Source: Elephas maximus indicus
Taxonomy: Eukaryota > Chordata > Mammalia > Proboscidea > Elephantidae
Direction of reading: 5' to 3'
Length of the DNA stretch: 64,000 nucleotides
Assembly: GCF_024166365.1 (NCBI RefSeq)
Contig: NC_064842.1
Span: 23,469,001 to 23,533,000 of the forward strand
Part shown: positions 1 through 10,927 of the stretch, piece by piece
Layout: each line of letters begins with the position of its first letter
How positions within the stretch are numbered: position 1 is the first letter of the stretch
The notes under the pieces: generated by a model
Database searches by the model: none
What the model was told of the DNA's origin: nothing
What the model saw: only the letters and a program-made list of their open reading frames with translations
Translations under genes and position numbers: made by a program

Positions 1-60
1 AGAAATGTGAGTTCTCAGCAGGGAGTTTGTTAGAAATGCAAATTCTCAGTAGGGATTTGA
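1..60 (+). mobile_element. hAT/MER5-like fragment, cut by window edge
   Basis: The text around 25-50 (a TTAGAAATGCAAATTCTCAG core) is typical of old non-autonomous hAT-Charlie elements of mammals. No terminal inverted repeat is visible, and the piece is short, so the assignment is weak. Confidence 0.35.
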
Positions 61-339
61 ACCAGGATGAGCCGGTTTGAAGCCTTGGTTATAGCAGCAG
101 TAGGAAACTGGGACAGATAAAAGGTGACTGGCAAATATGGGAAAGAACTATCAAACACATTCATATAATAAGGATGAGGTATGAAAAGGAGATGAGACAT
201 CTGAAGAATTTTATGTGGGGCATATCAGGTTGCAAATTTAAGACCGATACTCCAATTGCTTTACATAAGCCAAAAGCTTATTTCTCAGCTATTTTCCCAG
301 GTTTATTCTCATCCTCTTCTAAGCTTTATGATATTAATA

Positions 340-494
340 AAAACCTGTTGTCATCGCGTCAACTCTGACTCATAGTGACACTATAGGACAGAGTAGAACT
401 GTCCCGTATGGTTTCCAAGGAGCAGCTGGTGGATTCAAACTGCCAACCTTTTGGTTAGCAGCTGAGCTCTTAGCCACTGCACCACCAGGACTCT
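340..494 (-). mobile_element. AfroSINE, short form
   Basis: Read on the minus strand, it begins with a GAG(T)CCTGGTGGTGCAGTGG head, has a TTAAG-like A-box end and a B-box-like stretch, then the body ending in the gagtcggaattgactc-type motif (here 'catcgcgtcaactctgac' on +). AfroSINEs are tRNA-derived, RNA polymerase III-transcribed retrotransposons restricted to Afrotheria. This is the short form, without the middle block that longer copies carry. Flanks 'tgatattaataa' (329-340) and 'tgatatcattaat' (497-509) resemble a decayed target duplication. Confidence 0.9.
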
Positions 495-507
495 GTATGA
501 TATCATT

Positions 508-760
508 AATAGCTAATATTCATTGAGTACTTATTGTGTTGTATATTGTGCCATGGTCTATACCACTATGTTGTATGCATTTTCTCACTTAATCCTCACA
601 ACAGTCTTCAAGGGAAGACATTGCTACAATCATGACTTTACAGACATGGAAAATATGGTTAGAAAATGGACGTGGAAAATATGGTCAGGTAACTCACATG
701 AAGTTACACACCCAGTAAGGAATAGACAGAGTCAGAAGTCCAATTCAGATCAATTTCCTT
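508..760 (-). mobile_element. MIR element
   Basis: The + strand shows the reverse MIR order: 'attgagtacttattgtg', then 'cacttaatcctcacaacag', then a 'actttacagacatgg' match and a 'gttacacacccagtaagg' end. This is an ancient CORE-SINE, clearly diverged. Confidence 0.75.
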
Positions 761-1684
761 CACCTCCAATGTCTACTCCCTCACAGGAAACAAAAACAAA
801 GGAAGTGATGTGCTGTTTAGTGTAACCCCTGGTTGTAATGTATCACCTGTTCAGGATGAGTACATTACACCACCAGCATCTTTCAGCCCCTGTACCCGTG
901 AAGGACTAGCACTGGGATGGCTATTCTTATAGCTCTGGATACACAATGAGACAGAGTCCAGCAAAAGGAAAGTAGCTGGGAATTCTGGCATCTTCTAGTA
1001 AAATCACAAGACAGACAGAGCTAATTAATTAGCCACATATGGTGAACCTTGTCACATTAGTCAGGCACATGTGTAGTGCAGACTGCAGTAATATCAGCCA
1101 TGAGGCCTGAGCTAGAACATTTTAGTCTCAGGTTTTATAAGACACTGGTGTAGATTTGATGCAGGCACTTGGTAGCTAGTTTTCTTCCTGAGATATCTCC
1201 ATCCTTTCGTTTTTTTGTTTTTGTTTTCATTATCTATTATAAAACCACCTACATATCTGCCTTTCAACCCAATGAGATACTACAGTTATTCAATCCAGCA
1301 TTCAAATACCAGAAGCTGTATTAATCTTTCTTATATATGAGTGAGCATTCGAGGTTAGAAGGACATAAAGGAGAGGTGCTAAGAGGCAGAGAGGGGTCAA
1401 ATATGTAAGAATGTTGCATGAGAATTCAGCAGAATTCTTTGCCACTTGCTGGCTATGTGAACTCAAGCAAATCAACTCACAACTGAGTTGCAGAGTTTTT
1501 CTGATGGGAATTTTTCTCTGTTTTAGTCCTTCAACATGCTTGAAAATTTGCCTCTCTAAAGAATAAATAACATTAGTTTTTTAGTCAAAAACACCTCACA
1601 CTAAATTAAGAAGTCGCTGTCACCATAACCAGGGAGGCATACTCAAAAGGGCATGGAGCTGAACCAATAAGAATAGCAAACCCC
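761..1684. other. Unassigned AT-rich stretch
   Basis: No exon or confident repeat is seen. A weak MIR-like piece lies near 1430-1500 ('gccacttgctggctatgtga'). Confidence 0.5.
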
Positions 1685-1835
1685 TATATGATGTTGCAAT
1701 ATGCCACATCATATACAGCAACATATAAAAAACAAATTGGCATGGCAGTGCTTACAAAAACACCTCATGGGGGGAGGGCATGATTGGCAAACAAACATAG
1801 AAGGCTTGCCTTGTTTGCATAAAAAATAGAGTAAT
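1685..1835 (-). repeat. Copy of a fold-back element family (single arm)
   Basis: Positions 1787-1823 carry a 37-nt segment ending in TTTGCATAAA. It matches the right arm of the hairpin at 3178-3214 and is the reverse complement of its left arm at 3041-3077. The similarity continues inward: 'cttacaaaaac' and 'catggggggaggg' here correspond, in reverse complement, to 3090-3125. This is a diverged second copy of the same unnamed element. Confidence 0.55.
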
Positions 1836-1888
1836 GTATATAATCATTTTCCATAATGTAATCTAATGTCCTGTAATCAAGCAATTAT

Positions 1889-2160
1889 TTGAAAAGGAGA
1901 TATCCTTACAGTGTATTCTTCCTCAGGAATATAAATAGATATATTCTGGCAGAACTCTCTCTTTCTCTTCACTCTGTACTCTCTTCATTGCCTGACCTAT
2001 GGATCTTGGGATGCAGACCTATAGGGGTCTCCAGTCTGCTGCTTGACCTATGGATTTTGGTCTTGCCAGCCCCCACAATCCTGTTTGCCACTAATTTGAA
2101 CTATATCTCTCTCCCTCTCCTCCACATCCCCTCCCTCCCCTGGTCCTGATTCTCTACAAA
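1889..2160 (+). mobile_element. ERVL-type LTR, 3' half (family A)
   Basis: The text runs 'ttctggcagaactctctc', 'gatcttgggatgcagacc', 'ttgccagcccccacaatc' and 'ttctctacaaaaccct'. The same order occurs in the LTR at 38,987-39,350 and, reversed, in the 724-bp LTR at 53,228-53,951. The 5' half is missing. Confidence 0.6.
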
Positions 2161-2171
2161 ACCCTAAAACA

Positions 2172-2345
2172 GCGGAAATTAAATCATTTTATCCTCACAG
2201 TGAATCCTATAGATACTATTATTATGTTCATTTTACAAAAGAAAAAACTAAGAATCCAAGAGCTCTTATGGAATCAAAGAGCTGAGGATCACACGGCCAG
2301 GTAGAGCTGGGATTCAAGTTCTAAGGCTGCATTCCCAACTGTCAA
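2172..2345 (-). mobile_element. MIR element
   Basis: 'attttatcctcacagtgaatcc', 'tactattattatgttcattttac' and 'cacacggccaggtagagctgggattcaa' follow in the reverse MIR order. Confidence 0.8.
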
Positions 2346-3034
2346 AAGGTTTTCTAGATTCTGTAGGAAAATGGCACAATCATCTCCTTTTCAAAAAGAC
2401 AGTCTACTTCTACTTTCACTCTTCCTTCTTACTCTCCATACTTGTTCGACCAGCTTTCAATTCTCACTTTACTAAAACTGCTCTCTCAAGCGTCAGACAT
2501 ACCCTTCTAAACCCAAAATGCTGGATATGGTCTTTTGGCGTTCCACATTCATTGCTACCTTTCTGTGTCACTCCACTCAGTATTGAAAGGGCTGAAAGGA
2601 TAAAAACTACAATTCTCAGACATCATTGTACTTAGAGTTCTGGGTGCAGTTTACGTTTTGCCAATGAGATGAGCCAGCATGAGATTCAGAAGGCTAAGGT
2701 GAGCCAGAAGCCATCTTTCCGCTGCTATGAACAAATGTGGGCGCAGACAGTTCCATGTCTAGCTCTGTGTGTGGAAGAAGTTGTGGTGACAGTAGCAGAA
2801 ACAGGGGCAGAACCATCCTGATCACTGAATTTCCAATACGGCAGTATGAATTTGAAACCATTAGTCCAGTGGTGGTCCCCTGACTTTCACCCTTCCTTCC
2901 CTTTCAAGAATGTCATAAGCACCCAATTCCCTATAATGAACCCATTTCTGCTTCAAATACCAGAGTGATTTCTATTTAGTGCAATGAAATCTTGCTAATA
3001 GACACAGAATTCACCAGGAATTCTACTTGATTAC
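2346..3034. other. Unassigned stretch
   Basis: No reading frame or clear repeat is seen. The part at 2590-2870 has the mixed base composition of an old transposon, but I cannot name it. Confidence 0.4.
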
Positions 3035-3220
3035 GGTATTTTTATGCAAATAACACGTGCCTTCTACATTTGTTTGCAAATCACATCCTCCCCTCCCCCC
3101 ATGTATTTTTGTAAGTGTGCCATGTTAATTTTTTTCCAGTAACATGTAAAAAAAATGGCATAGCTGCTGCACAGCTGGCAAACAAATGTAGAGGACAGAT
3201 GTTATTTGCATAAACATACA
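3035..3220. repeat. Fold-back element with 37-nt inverted arms
   Basis: The left arm (3041-3077) starts TTTATGCAAATAACA and ends TTTGTTTGC. The right arm (3178-3214) is its reverse complement at 33 of 37 positions by hand count. The 100-nt loop contains a C-run and an A8 tract. Both arms contain an octamer-like ATTTGCAT or ATGCAAAT. It could be a non-autonomous DNA transposon or a simple fold-back. I do not recognise the family. Confidence 0.7.
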
Positions 3221-3899
3221 GCACTGTAGCATTTAGCACACGTGTCCTCCTCTTCATCATGCTACTCACTCTTTTTCATGTTTTGCTACAGTGTGTTTTG
3301 TTCTGTTTTCTTTTGTTTCTGACACTGCATTCTCTTGGTCTCTTCCTCCATTTCTGACTTTTTTGTCTGTCTCATTTGTTGGGTTCACATTTTCCTTCCA
3401 CTCCTTAAGAGTTATCAACCAAGTCTCAGGCCTTGACCCTCTTCTCTTTCCCCTCACAATCTCTCCCTGGATCTCATCTTCTCTCACGGTTTCATCTATG
3501 ACTTTGAAGGAGGTGATTTCAAGTCTCACCCAACTCCAGAGTCAGATAATTTCTATCTGCTAGTGCCTCCTCCTTTATACCCTGCTGTCACCTGAGACCT
3601 AACTGAACTCAACATCTACCTTTCCCCACGCCACCTGAACCTTCCCATTGATCCTCCTCGTCCCATCCTTCCACCATTTCCAGTAGTAGCGCCATCATTC
3701 ATTTCTATCATGTGCACTTAAAGTGCTTTTGTTAGGGGATTCCAGAGGCTGAAGACACTGAAGACACCTAATTAATTAGTACTCCACCAGGTATCAGGCC
3801 ACTCCCGGTCACCTCTCCACCATGTCACTTACTTCCTTTAAGTTTTTTTTAAGATCCTCTGGAGAGCCCTGGAAAAGTCACATCTAACTGGCTCAGGGT
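3221..3899. other. Pyrimidine-rich unassigned stretch
   Basis: Long CT-rich text at 3270-3700 gives open frames on both strands that are composition artefacts. No exon is supported. Confidence 0.5.
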
Positions 3900-4345
3900 A
3901 GACTGACATGCCCAGAGCAGACCACGATGACTGACTAACGACCCTGGGCTGCCATGCATGCTTGGTAACGCAAGAGAACTTATGTCAAGGAACCAAAAGG
4001 CTCATGTCAAGGAACCAAAATCACCAGAAATGAATCATAGACAATAGTTAAGCCCATTTCAAAAGTGTTTGGTCCACACACCACTTCTCTTCTGAGTCTT
4101 AGCCCCACCTCCCAGTAAATAATCAGTAGAAACTATGAGTAGGCAAAACCTCTGATCCTGCCCGCCATTTCCCTCCACCCCTAAATGAATATGTATAAGT
4201 ATAAATTGTATATTGCTCGCGCAGATCGGGGAACTCAGTCTGAGGTAAATACCTCTGAGTTCCCACTTGCTAACCTGCGAAACAAACTCTTCCTCCCTCT
4301 CAAAACCAGCTTCTGAGAGTTTGGCTTCTTGCCCACTGGGATAGG
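3900..4345 (+). mobile_element. Solo LTR, class I (gammaretrovirus-like) type
   Basis: The layout fits an LTR. A 16-nt motif TGTCAAGGAACCAAAA is repeated (from 3983 and from 4005) in a U3-like part. Two adjacent TATA-like boxes lie at 4194-4205. They are followed by a short R/U5-like stretch with 'gctcgcgcagatcgggg' and 'ctctgagttcccac'. No internal retroviral sequence or second LTR is seen, and the exact ends are uncertain. Confidence 0.55.
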
Positions 4346-4463
4346 ACCCATTGTTCCGGTTTCACGCTTTTATCCCATTTCTCTTGTTTCCTTTATCCAT
4401 ACCATGAACTCCATCTCATTTATTTCTCCTATTTTCTCTTTCGACTATTATGTTGATATAGTT

Positions 4464-4915
4464 TGTTGTTGTTGTCAGTTTTCACAGAGTCAGTTCCAAT
4501 TCATGGTGAGCTTATGTACAACTGAGCAAAACATTGCCCGTTCCTGTGTCACCCTCACAATCATTGGCACTTTCAAGTCCGTCATTGCAGATATCGTGCC
4601 AGTCCATCTCGCCAAGGATCTCCTTTCCCCTCACTAGCCCTCTACTTCATCAAACATGATGTCTTCCTTTAGCAATTGATCCCTTCTGATGACACGCCCA
4701 AAGCACGGATTCGGAAAATGTTCTGTTGTGATCCATAAGGTTTTCACTGGCTAATTTTGGGAAGTAGATCACCAGGCCTTTCTTCCTAGTCTGTCTTAGT
4801 CTGGAAGCTCTGCTAAAACCTGTCCACTGTGGGTGACCCTGCTGGTATTTGAAATACTGATGGCATAGTTTCCAGCATCACGGCAACATGCAAACCACCA
4901 CAGAAGAAGTTGACA
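4464..4915 (-). mobile_element. RTE-derived short element (5' part joined to 3' end)
   Basis: On the minus strand this reads: a block with 'gctggaaactatgccatcag' and 'aaataccagcagggtcaccc'; a 'gacaggttttagcagagc' block; 'gaagaaaggcctggtgatc'; then the RTE 3' end and a (CAA)n-like tail. On + the tail is GTTGTTGTT at 4464. The whole LINE open reading frame is absent. Similar units are at 8,470, 25,009 and 44,238. Confidence 0.75.
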
Positions 4916-4989
4916 GATGGGGTGGTGGGTTAACACAGGTTAGGCCCTCATTAACTTGTAGCAAGACTCTAACGTCGTCTCCTTGCTCT

Positions 4990-5764
4990 GGGATTTTATT
5001 TGTTCATCCATTCAACAAAATTTTGTGGTGCACCCATCATATGCAAAACCCTAGAAAAGGAAAAGTTAAGTATTACAAAGTCATTGCTTAAAAAATATCT
5101 GATTGTAATATGGAAGACAGATACATGCATATAAGTGTAATACCTACATTTATGTGTATAGTGTAAATATAACTTCAATATGAGGTACATTGACATAATA
5201 GTGATGTGAGTAAACTGCAATGGGACAGACTAGAGAGGAGTAACTAATTCAAAATTTGACTATCAGAAAAGGATTAACAGAGTGAATAAGATCTTAATGG
5301 GGCTTTGTCAAATGAAGAGGATTTAGACAGGTGAAAAATTGGAAGGAAGCCATATCCAGGCCAAAAGAAGAGTATAAAGAAAGGGTGGGAGTCATGTTCA
5401 AGAGGAGGCGAAACTGTTTGGAGGAGCTACAGAATAGGATGTAAGTGTGTAGTCAGGAAATGTTGGGAAAGAGGGCTGGGAAAAATAAATTAGGGTCAAA
5501 TTGCAAGAGTCTTGAGTATGATATTACAGGAATTTGTACCTCCTTGGTAGGCAGTAAGAGATCCATTGAATATTTTAAGCCACAGCCATAATATTTTTAT
5601 GTTTTTATAGAAAAATAGGTTATAGAGCTTTCTGGAGAAGGGACTAGATTTCTGACTTTCTGCCTGGATTCCACCAAACTCAAATAGGACTGTAGACAAC
5701 AATTAAATACAAATTTAATATGTATATGTCACTATGTATATTTTTATAAAGAACAAGTATACAC
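4990..5764 (-). mobile_element. L2 LINE, first segment
   Basis: The reverse L2 3' end is recognisable: 'catccattcaacaaaattttg' and 'gtgcacccatcatatgc', later 'gtcaaattgcaagagtcttgag' and 'agatccattgaatattttaa'. It is interrupted at about 5765 by a hAT element and resumes near 6470. Confidence 0.65.
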
Positions 5765-5930
5765 TACTACTGCCCAACAGAAACATAATGTGATCTACGT
5801 GTATAATTTTTAATTTCCTAGTTGCCACATTAAAAATAAAAATAAACAGCTGAAATTAATTTTAATAATAGAATTTAACCCAATATATCCAAAATATTAT
5901 CATGTCAACATGTAATCAATATAAAAATTA
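5765..5930 (+). mobile_element. hAT/MER element, left part
   Basis: 'ctgcccaacagaaacataatg' and 'gttgccacattaaaaa' through 'catgtaatcaatataaaaatta' match the left half of a non-autonomous mammalian hAT element whose termini resemble CAGTGCTGTCCAATAGAA. It is split at 5930 and continues at 6311. Confidence 0.75.
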
Positions 5931-6087
5931 GTGCACCTATGCCTCACTTACTGACTATCCTGCTATCAAATATTGTGCATTTATGACAATAGTAAAAAAT
6001 CTGCTATCTGACTATTTTGGGCATTAATGACATATGCCTGAGAGTAATGAATGCTGAGGTGCCAGACGAGAGTAAAGCTGGCTATGA

Positions 6088-6260
6088 TGCTTAAGGTTAT
6101 GTGTCAACTTGGCTGGGCCGTGATTGTCAGTAGTTTGGCCGTTCTGTAATCATGTAATTTGGCAGTAATGTAATGAGGTGGCTACGTAATGATGTAGTCA
6201 TCCTCCACTTTCGTGATCTGGTGTGATCATCCTCCATTTTTGCAACTTGCTAATTTTTTC
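6088..6260 (+). mobile_element. ERVL-type LTR, 5' part (family A)
   Basis: 'ttaaggttatgtgtcaactt', 'ggctgggccgtgattgtcag' and repeated 'gtaatgatgtag' text match the start of the LTR found in reverse at 53,951. It lies inside the split hAT element, so it, or a larger insertion carrying it, came after the hAT. Confidence 0.65.
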
Positions 6261-6310
6261 ATAATAACCTGGTCTTTGGAATCTCATGTCCATAGGTGAG
6301 GGGTGGTTGT

Positions 6311-6453
6311 AATGAGATATTAACACTTTTTTCATACAAAGTTTTTGAAATCTGGTGGGTGTTTTATACTTACATACAGCTCAATTTGGACTAGCCATAG
6401 TTCAAGTGCCAACAGACACATGTGACTAGTGGCTACAATATTGGACAGTGTAG
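6311..6453 (+). mobile_element. hAT/MER element, right part
   Basis: It resumes with 'aatgagatattaacactttt' and ends 'ggctacaatattggacagtg', the complement of the left terminus. With 5765-5930 it forms one element carrying a roughly 380-bp insertion. Confidence 0.75.
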
Positions 6454-6469
6454 ATCTACATAAACTCCC

Positions 6470-6750
6470 AAAATGGTTCATGGCCTACAAAAGTTTAAAG
6501 GTTACAGAAATGGGGGAGAGATGTGGGCAAAATAAAGCAATTTCAAAAGTGCATGACAGAGCTAAAGAAGGTCTGAGCTAGAGTAACAGTTTTGGGGATA
6601 GAGATAAAAAGAAGATTCAAGGAGACATTTACATATTGGCACAGTAGGACTTGGTCATCAGCTACATAGGAAGATTAGCTGACAGAGAGGGCAAAGATGA
6701 TGACGGTTTCCAGTTGGGGTGACTGGGTGGTTGGAGATACCGCCCACATA
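6470..6750 (-). mobile_element. L2 LINE, second segment
   Basis: The text runs 'agagtaacagttttggggat', 'caaggagacatttacatatt', 'aggacttggtcatcagctac' and 'ggtgactgggtggttggaga'. It is the expected continuation of the L2 antisense text broken at about 5765. Confidence 0.6.
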
Positions 6751-7374
6751 CCTCCCCTAATACATCTTCTGCTACTTTGTCAGAATTATCTTCCCAATAC
6801 AGAGTTGTGACCCTATCACACAAATCCTTGCTCTATGGCCCTCCACTATCATTCTCCTTTTTGCTGTCAATGCCCAAAACTAGTTATTCCTGCTGCCCCT
6901 AGGTATGTGTCTGCCCTAGCATCTGCTACCTCATTCTCCTTGTTTCCCCTGAGGAACTTCTCCAGGTCTCCTGGCTCTCCAGGCCAGGGCCTCACTACTT
7001 TAGCTACTCCCCATGCCACTCTGGGCTGGGCACAGTCCTTACGAAACTGCCCAGGATCCTCTGTATAACCTTATACCTGAGCCAGTTCAGCTTCACACTG
7101 GCAGAGTGAAGGGCAACTCTGCGACATTGCTTGATTTCCTAAGTCTACTCAGGAGTAAGCACAGGTCCCCTCTGATCCCAGGGAATCAGGCTCTGCAAGG
7201 GAGTTGGGGTATCTGCTCAGGACCTGTTCTGAAAAGTACTCAACAGTTTCTAACTTTGCTGCTTTCCCTCTGACTATCCTATCTTTCTCCAGCTCAGAAT
7301 TTTTTTTTTCCTGCTTTCCAGCAGGAAATATTTCCTCCTAAATTTGCATGCATTATGCCAAGCCTATTGTTTAT
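6751..7374. other. CT-rich unassigned stretch
   Basis: No exon is supported. The part around 6790-6870 could be a further old LINE fragment, but the match is too weak to call. Confidence 0.4.
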
Positions 7375-7500
7375 GGCTAGGGTGGTGACAAGTCTCAGTT
7401 TGTCTGGGGACAGTCCTGTTTTATGCCTATTGTCCCAGCATAATTATTAATGGTGCCTCCTTTCACAATCAGGAGTGTCTTGGTTTGGAAGATAAATAAG
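7375..7500 (+). mobile_element. Old hAT-type element, copy 1
   Basis: 'cagtttgtctggggacagtc', 'tgcctattgtcccagcataa', and 'gagtgtcttggtttggaaga' form a pattern I know from an ancient mammalian hAT family. A reverse-oriented relative is at 37,725-37,855. Confidence 0.6.
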
Positions 7501-7831
7501 AGTCTATTTTGAAACTCAAATGCTGAACATTGAATAAATTCTTTGTCTTATAATCCTCTTGTTACAACTCTACCCTAAAGCATGGGAGGCTCATCCTAAA
7601 TGACAATGAAAAAAAAAAAAGAGAAAACACTGGATAAATCTTTAAAATTGTGTCATACCACAGAAGAATATTTTCCTATCATAATGGGCAAATGTTTATA
7701 CTAAGCCAATAGCCAACTCTATAATTAGTGGAGAAAATAATACTAGAGCTTAGAATTATTACCATTAGAATCAGGTGGAAAAAAAATTAAGGCTCTTGAC
7801 CAATGTCATTGATCAGGACCATTATTTTGTT

Positions 7832-8008
7832 CGCTAAGGATCTATTAAGCACTCTGCCTACTAACTAAAAGGTTTGAATCCACCCTGGGGTACCTCAGGA
7901 GAACACCCTGGTGATCGACTTCCAAAAAATCAGCAATTGAAAAACTATGGAGCAGGATTCTACTCTGACACACATGGGGTTGCCATGAGTCCACAGTAAC
8001 TGATATAT
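7832..8008 (+). mobile_element. AfroSINE, diverged
   Basis: 'ctactaactaaaaggtttgaatccacc', 'ccctggtgatcgacttccaaaaaatc' and 'actctgacacacatggggttgccatgag' show the long-body variant that shares the 'ctggtgatctacttcc' block with the RTE-derived elements. The head is weak. Confidence 0.85.
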
Positions 8009-8469
8009 ATCCACATATATGAAAATGTAATCTATGGTTCTATATAAATCAGTGAAGTATTAGTTATTCACTAAACAAAATGCATTTCCCCTAAAGTATT
8101 AAATTTTACAATTCAAATAATAAATACAAGAAAATTGAGGCAAAATTTGACTTCATCCTGAATAGAAAATGGGTTTTAAATTGTAAGATAATAGAAGAAA
8201 TAAAAAGAAAAATATTGATATACCAACAACATACCCTTTAAAACTGTTCTGTTGTATTTCCAAGACAGCATAAGTAAATTTAGAGAGAAGCAATATAATG
8301 GGAAAATATTTATGATAAACATGGCAAAGGGTTATCAGCATTACATTATATTACATTATAAAGGCTAATGCATATATGTAGCAAAAATACCAAAACTTAA
8401 AAAGATAGTAGAATATATACAAATAAACAGTTCATAGAACAGGAAATACAAATGGCTATAATGAATATC

Positions 8470-8867
8470 CCACCACCTGTCTGTCAGTTTATTACACTGT
8501 GGTGGCTTGCACGTTGCTGTGATACTGGGAGCTATGCCACTGGTATTTCGAATACCAGCAGGGTCACCCATGGTGGACAGGTTTCAGCAGAGCTTCCTGA
8601 CTATGCCAGTCTAGAAAGAAAAGCCTGACAATCTACTTCCAAAAATGTGCGTAGGAAAACCCTATGGATCACAACAAAATATTGTCCAATATAGTGTTGG
8701 AAGATGAACCCCCTAGGTTGGAAGGTATTCATAATACACAGTGACTGCAGCAATGGACTCAAGCATATTAACGATCATGAATATGGCGCAGGACCAGGCA
8801 AAGTTTTGTTCCGTTGTACATGGATTACCATGAGTTGGAGTCAACTTGATAGCAACTACCAAAAACA
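8470..8867 (+). mobile_element. RTE-derived short element (5' part joined to 3' end)
   Basis: This is the clearest example of the deleted RTE form. The 5' block runs from 'ccacctgtctgtcag' through 'gctatgccactggtatttcg', 'gggtcacccatggtggacag' and 'ggttggaaggtattca'. It then jumps to the RTE 3' end 'cagtgactgcagcaatggac', 'atggcgcaggaccaggcaa' and 'agttggagtcaacttgatag'. The junction is close to 8,735-8,745. Confidence 0.8.
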
Positions 8868-10927
8868 ATGTAATATACCAGCCTTAGAAGAAAGAAAATC
8901 TTCTTCCTAAAATATACCCATTCTCAGTGGCTCTTTCTTATCATCACTATGCCTGAGTTTTTATTAGTTTGTGACATCCATTATCAACCAGATCTGCTGT
9001 TCCTAAGTCCTCCCTACCATGACCTACTTTCCCTCATTCCCTCCATATTCTAGCTCTGTTGATGGAAGCCAATTTTTTAAAGCAGTTTTTTTCCTGTTTC
9101 CCAACATTTTCTAATAGGCACCCCGCCAAAAGCAAACAAGGTAAAGAATCAGGTTGTGGATTTGGGGTTCATTTGTTATTCAGGAATGAGATGTGACCAG
9201 ACTTGGGTGAATGGTAGGAGCTCATTAGAAAAGTTCTTGGGAAGAGATGAGGAGGCATGGAAGCAGAATAGAAGTCACTGGGTAAAGTAAAGCAGGCCAA
9301 AGGAAGGTAGAGAACAAAACCTTTCTCCGTGACTGTGTCAGTCCTGCTGTTACTCAGCATCCTGGGGGCATCTGGTAGTTCTTTAACGCTTGGGGAATGA
9401 AATTAATAATTTGTGTCTTAGAGGCTCCACCTAGAAACTGAGAGCACAGCTTTATGGAGGTCAGAATATACTGGGGAAATAAGGCATGCAGAGTTAAATA
9501 CTATTACCAGGTTTGTATACTAACTATATATAATTATACTAAAAAACAAACAATGAAGTAATACCAAAAATAGGATGTGATAAAATGCCAAGTGCAGAGA
9601 TACGAAGGAAAGTCCAGAATGGGGGGCTCTTGGAATATATAGGAAAGTCCCCATGGAAGTGAGCTAAGTCTTGGGATATACCCAGAATTTTTTTTTTTTT
9701 TTTTCTCCCTGGGCCAAGAAGAGAAAGAGTGGTACAACCACTCAAGAGAAGAGCAGAAAACTAAGATATTTATGCTTTATACTGCAATTTATATTAATAC
9801 TTTACAATCTCACAGTAGGTGAGCCCAGCTTTGTCTTGAACCCTCTCTGAGGGGAGTTGACTGTCAACAAATAAACAAACAAGTATTAAATTGAAGAATC
9901 TTTTCCATGGTCTGGAATTAAAAAATAGACCCTGGATTCAGAGCTATGAACATGGACACAGTGTGCTTCCATGGATTTTGACTTAGTTACCCATCCAAAG
10001 ACCTAATTCTGCTACCTGACTTAGAGATCAATGGTACTAAATCTAATTTAGGTCACTTTATTAACTCCTAATATGTTGACACTTGGGTACAGAAGTTCAA
10101 TCAATATTATTTCTATGATAAGCCACATGTGTTTCTTCAATACTCATGAATTTCTGAATTTGTGAGAGGAACAAAACATAATCCCATTGTTGCCAAATCC
10201 CCAGGGAGCTGTGACTTCACGGCCCTCCCTGTGTTAGGACTTTTGATGAGACCATCCGCACAAAGGCAGCAGCTGGGAAGACACTTCCCATCCCTGCTTT
10301 TCTAACAGGACAGCTCTGCAGTCCTGATGGGGCTGGCCTGCTCTGAGGCTGGCCAGCTGTCCCCTTGTCACTGATCTGGCAGGGAGATATGTCACTTTCG
10401 GAAGTTCCTGCAGGGCCGTCTAAGATTCACATTAATATATGACAGAGGTCAAATGCTGTTCAGTACTCACTTTTGTTCCCTTCCAAATATATCAGGAACG
10501 TTCTTTCCAGGTCCTTTCCGCCAGCAGGAGCATGTGTCGGGGGAGAAGTGAAGTGGAGGTAAGGGTCGTTGTATTTTAATTCTGGGTCTGGGGTGGAGAT
10601 AAGTGACCGGATTTACTTTGTCAATAACCTGGGCCAGAGTTTAGGAAATAATAGCGTTGTGTAGTGCTATTCTGTACAAAAACTAATTAAAAATTCATTC
10701 TTTCTAGTATTTACAGGCTTGGTTAGTGAAAATAATCCCTCCAGAGTATTTATATTCTCCCTGCTTCTCTACAAACCGCTTTGAGATTTAATCAATGGGT
10801 GTTCTTCACAGTTAGACAACATGTCTATTAAAAAGAACACACTAGATAACGGAGAGGAATGGTGTATCTTACCACAATGATACAACCTACCTTTTGTTCA
10901 TTTAGCAAAGGTTATTTGCACTTCCAG
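8868..10927. other. Mostly single-copy stretch
   Basis: No exon is supported. A T18 tract occurs near 9,689-9,704. A locally GC-richer block lies at about 10,190-10,620 and includes a donor-like 'gtggaggtaaggg' near 10,553, but no matching acceptor or frame makes it an exon. Confidence 0.45.

Noticed and set aside
3291..3563. Opposed open frames in CT-rich sequence
   Set aside because: Phe/Ser/Leu-rich on one strand and Lys/Glu/Arg-rich on the other, as expected from a pyrimidine-rich strand.
10190..10620. GC-richer block with a donor-like GTAAGG as an exon
   Set aside because: No open frame or paired acceptor, and CG density is not raised.
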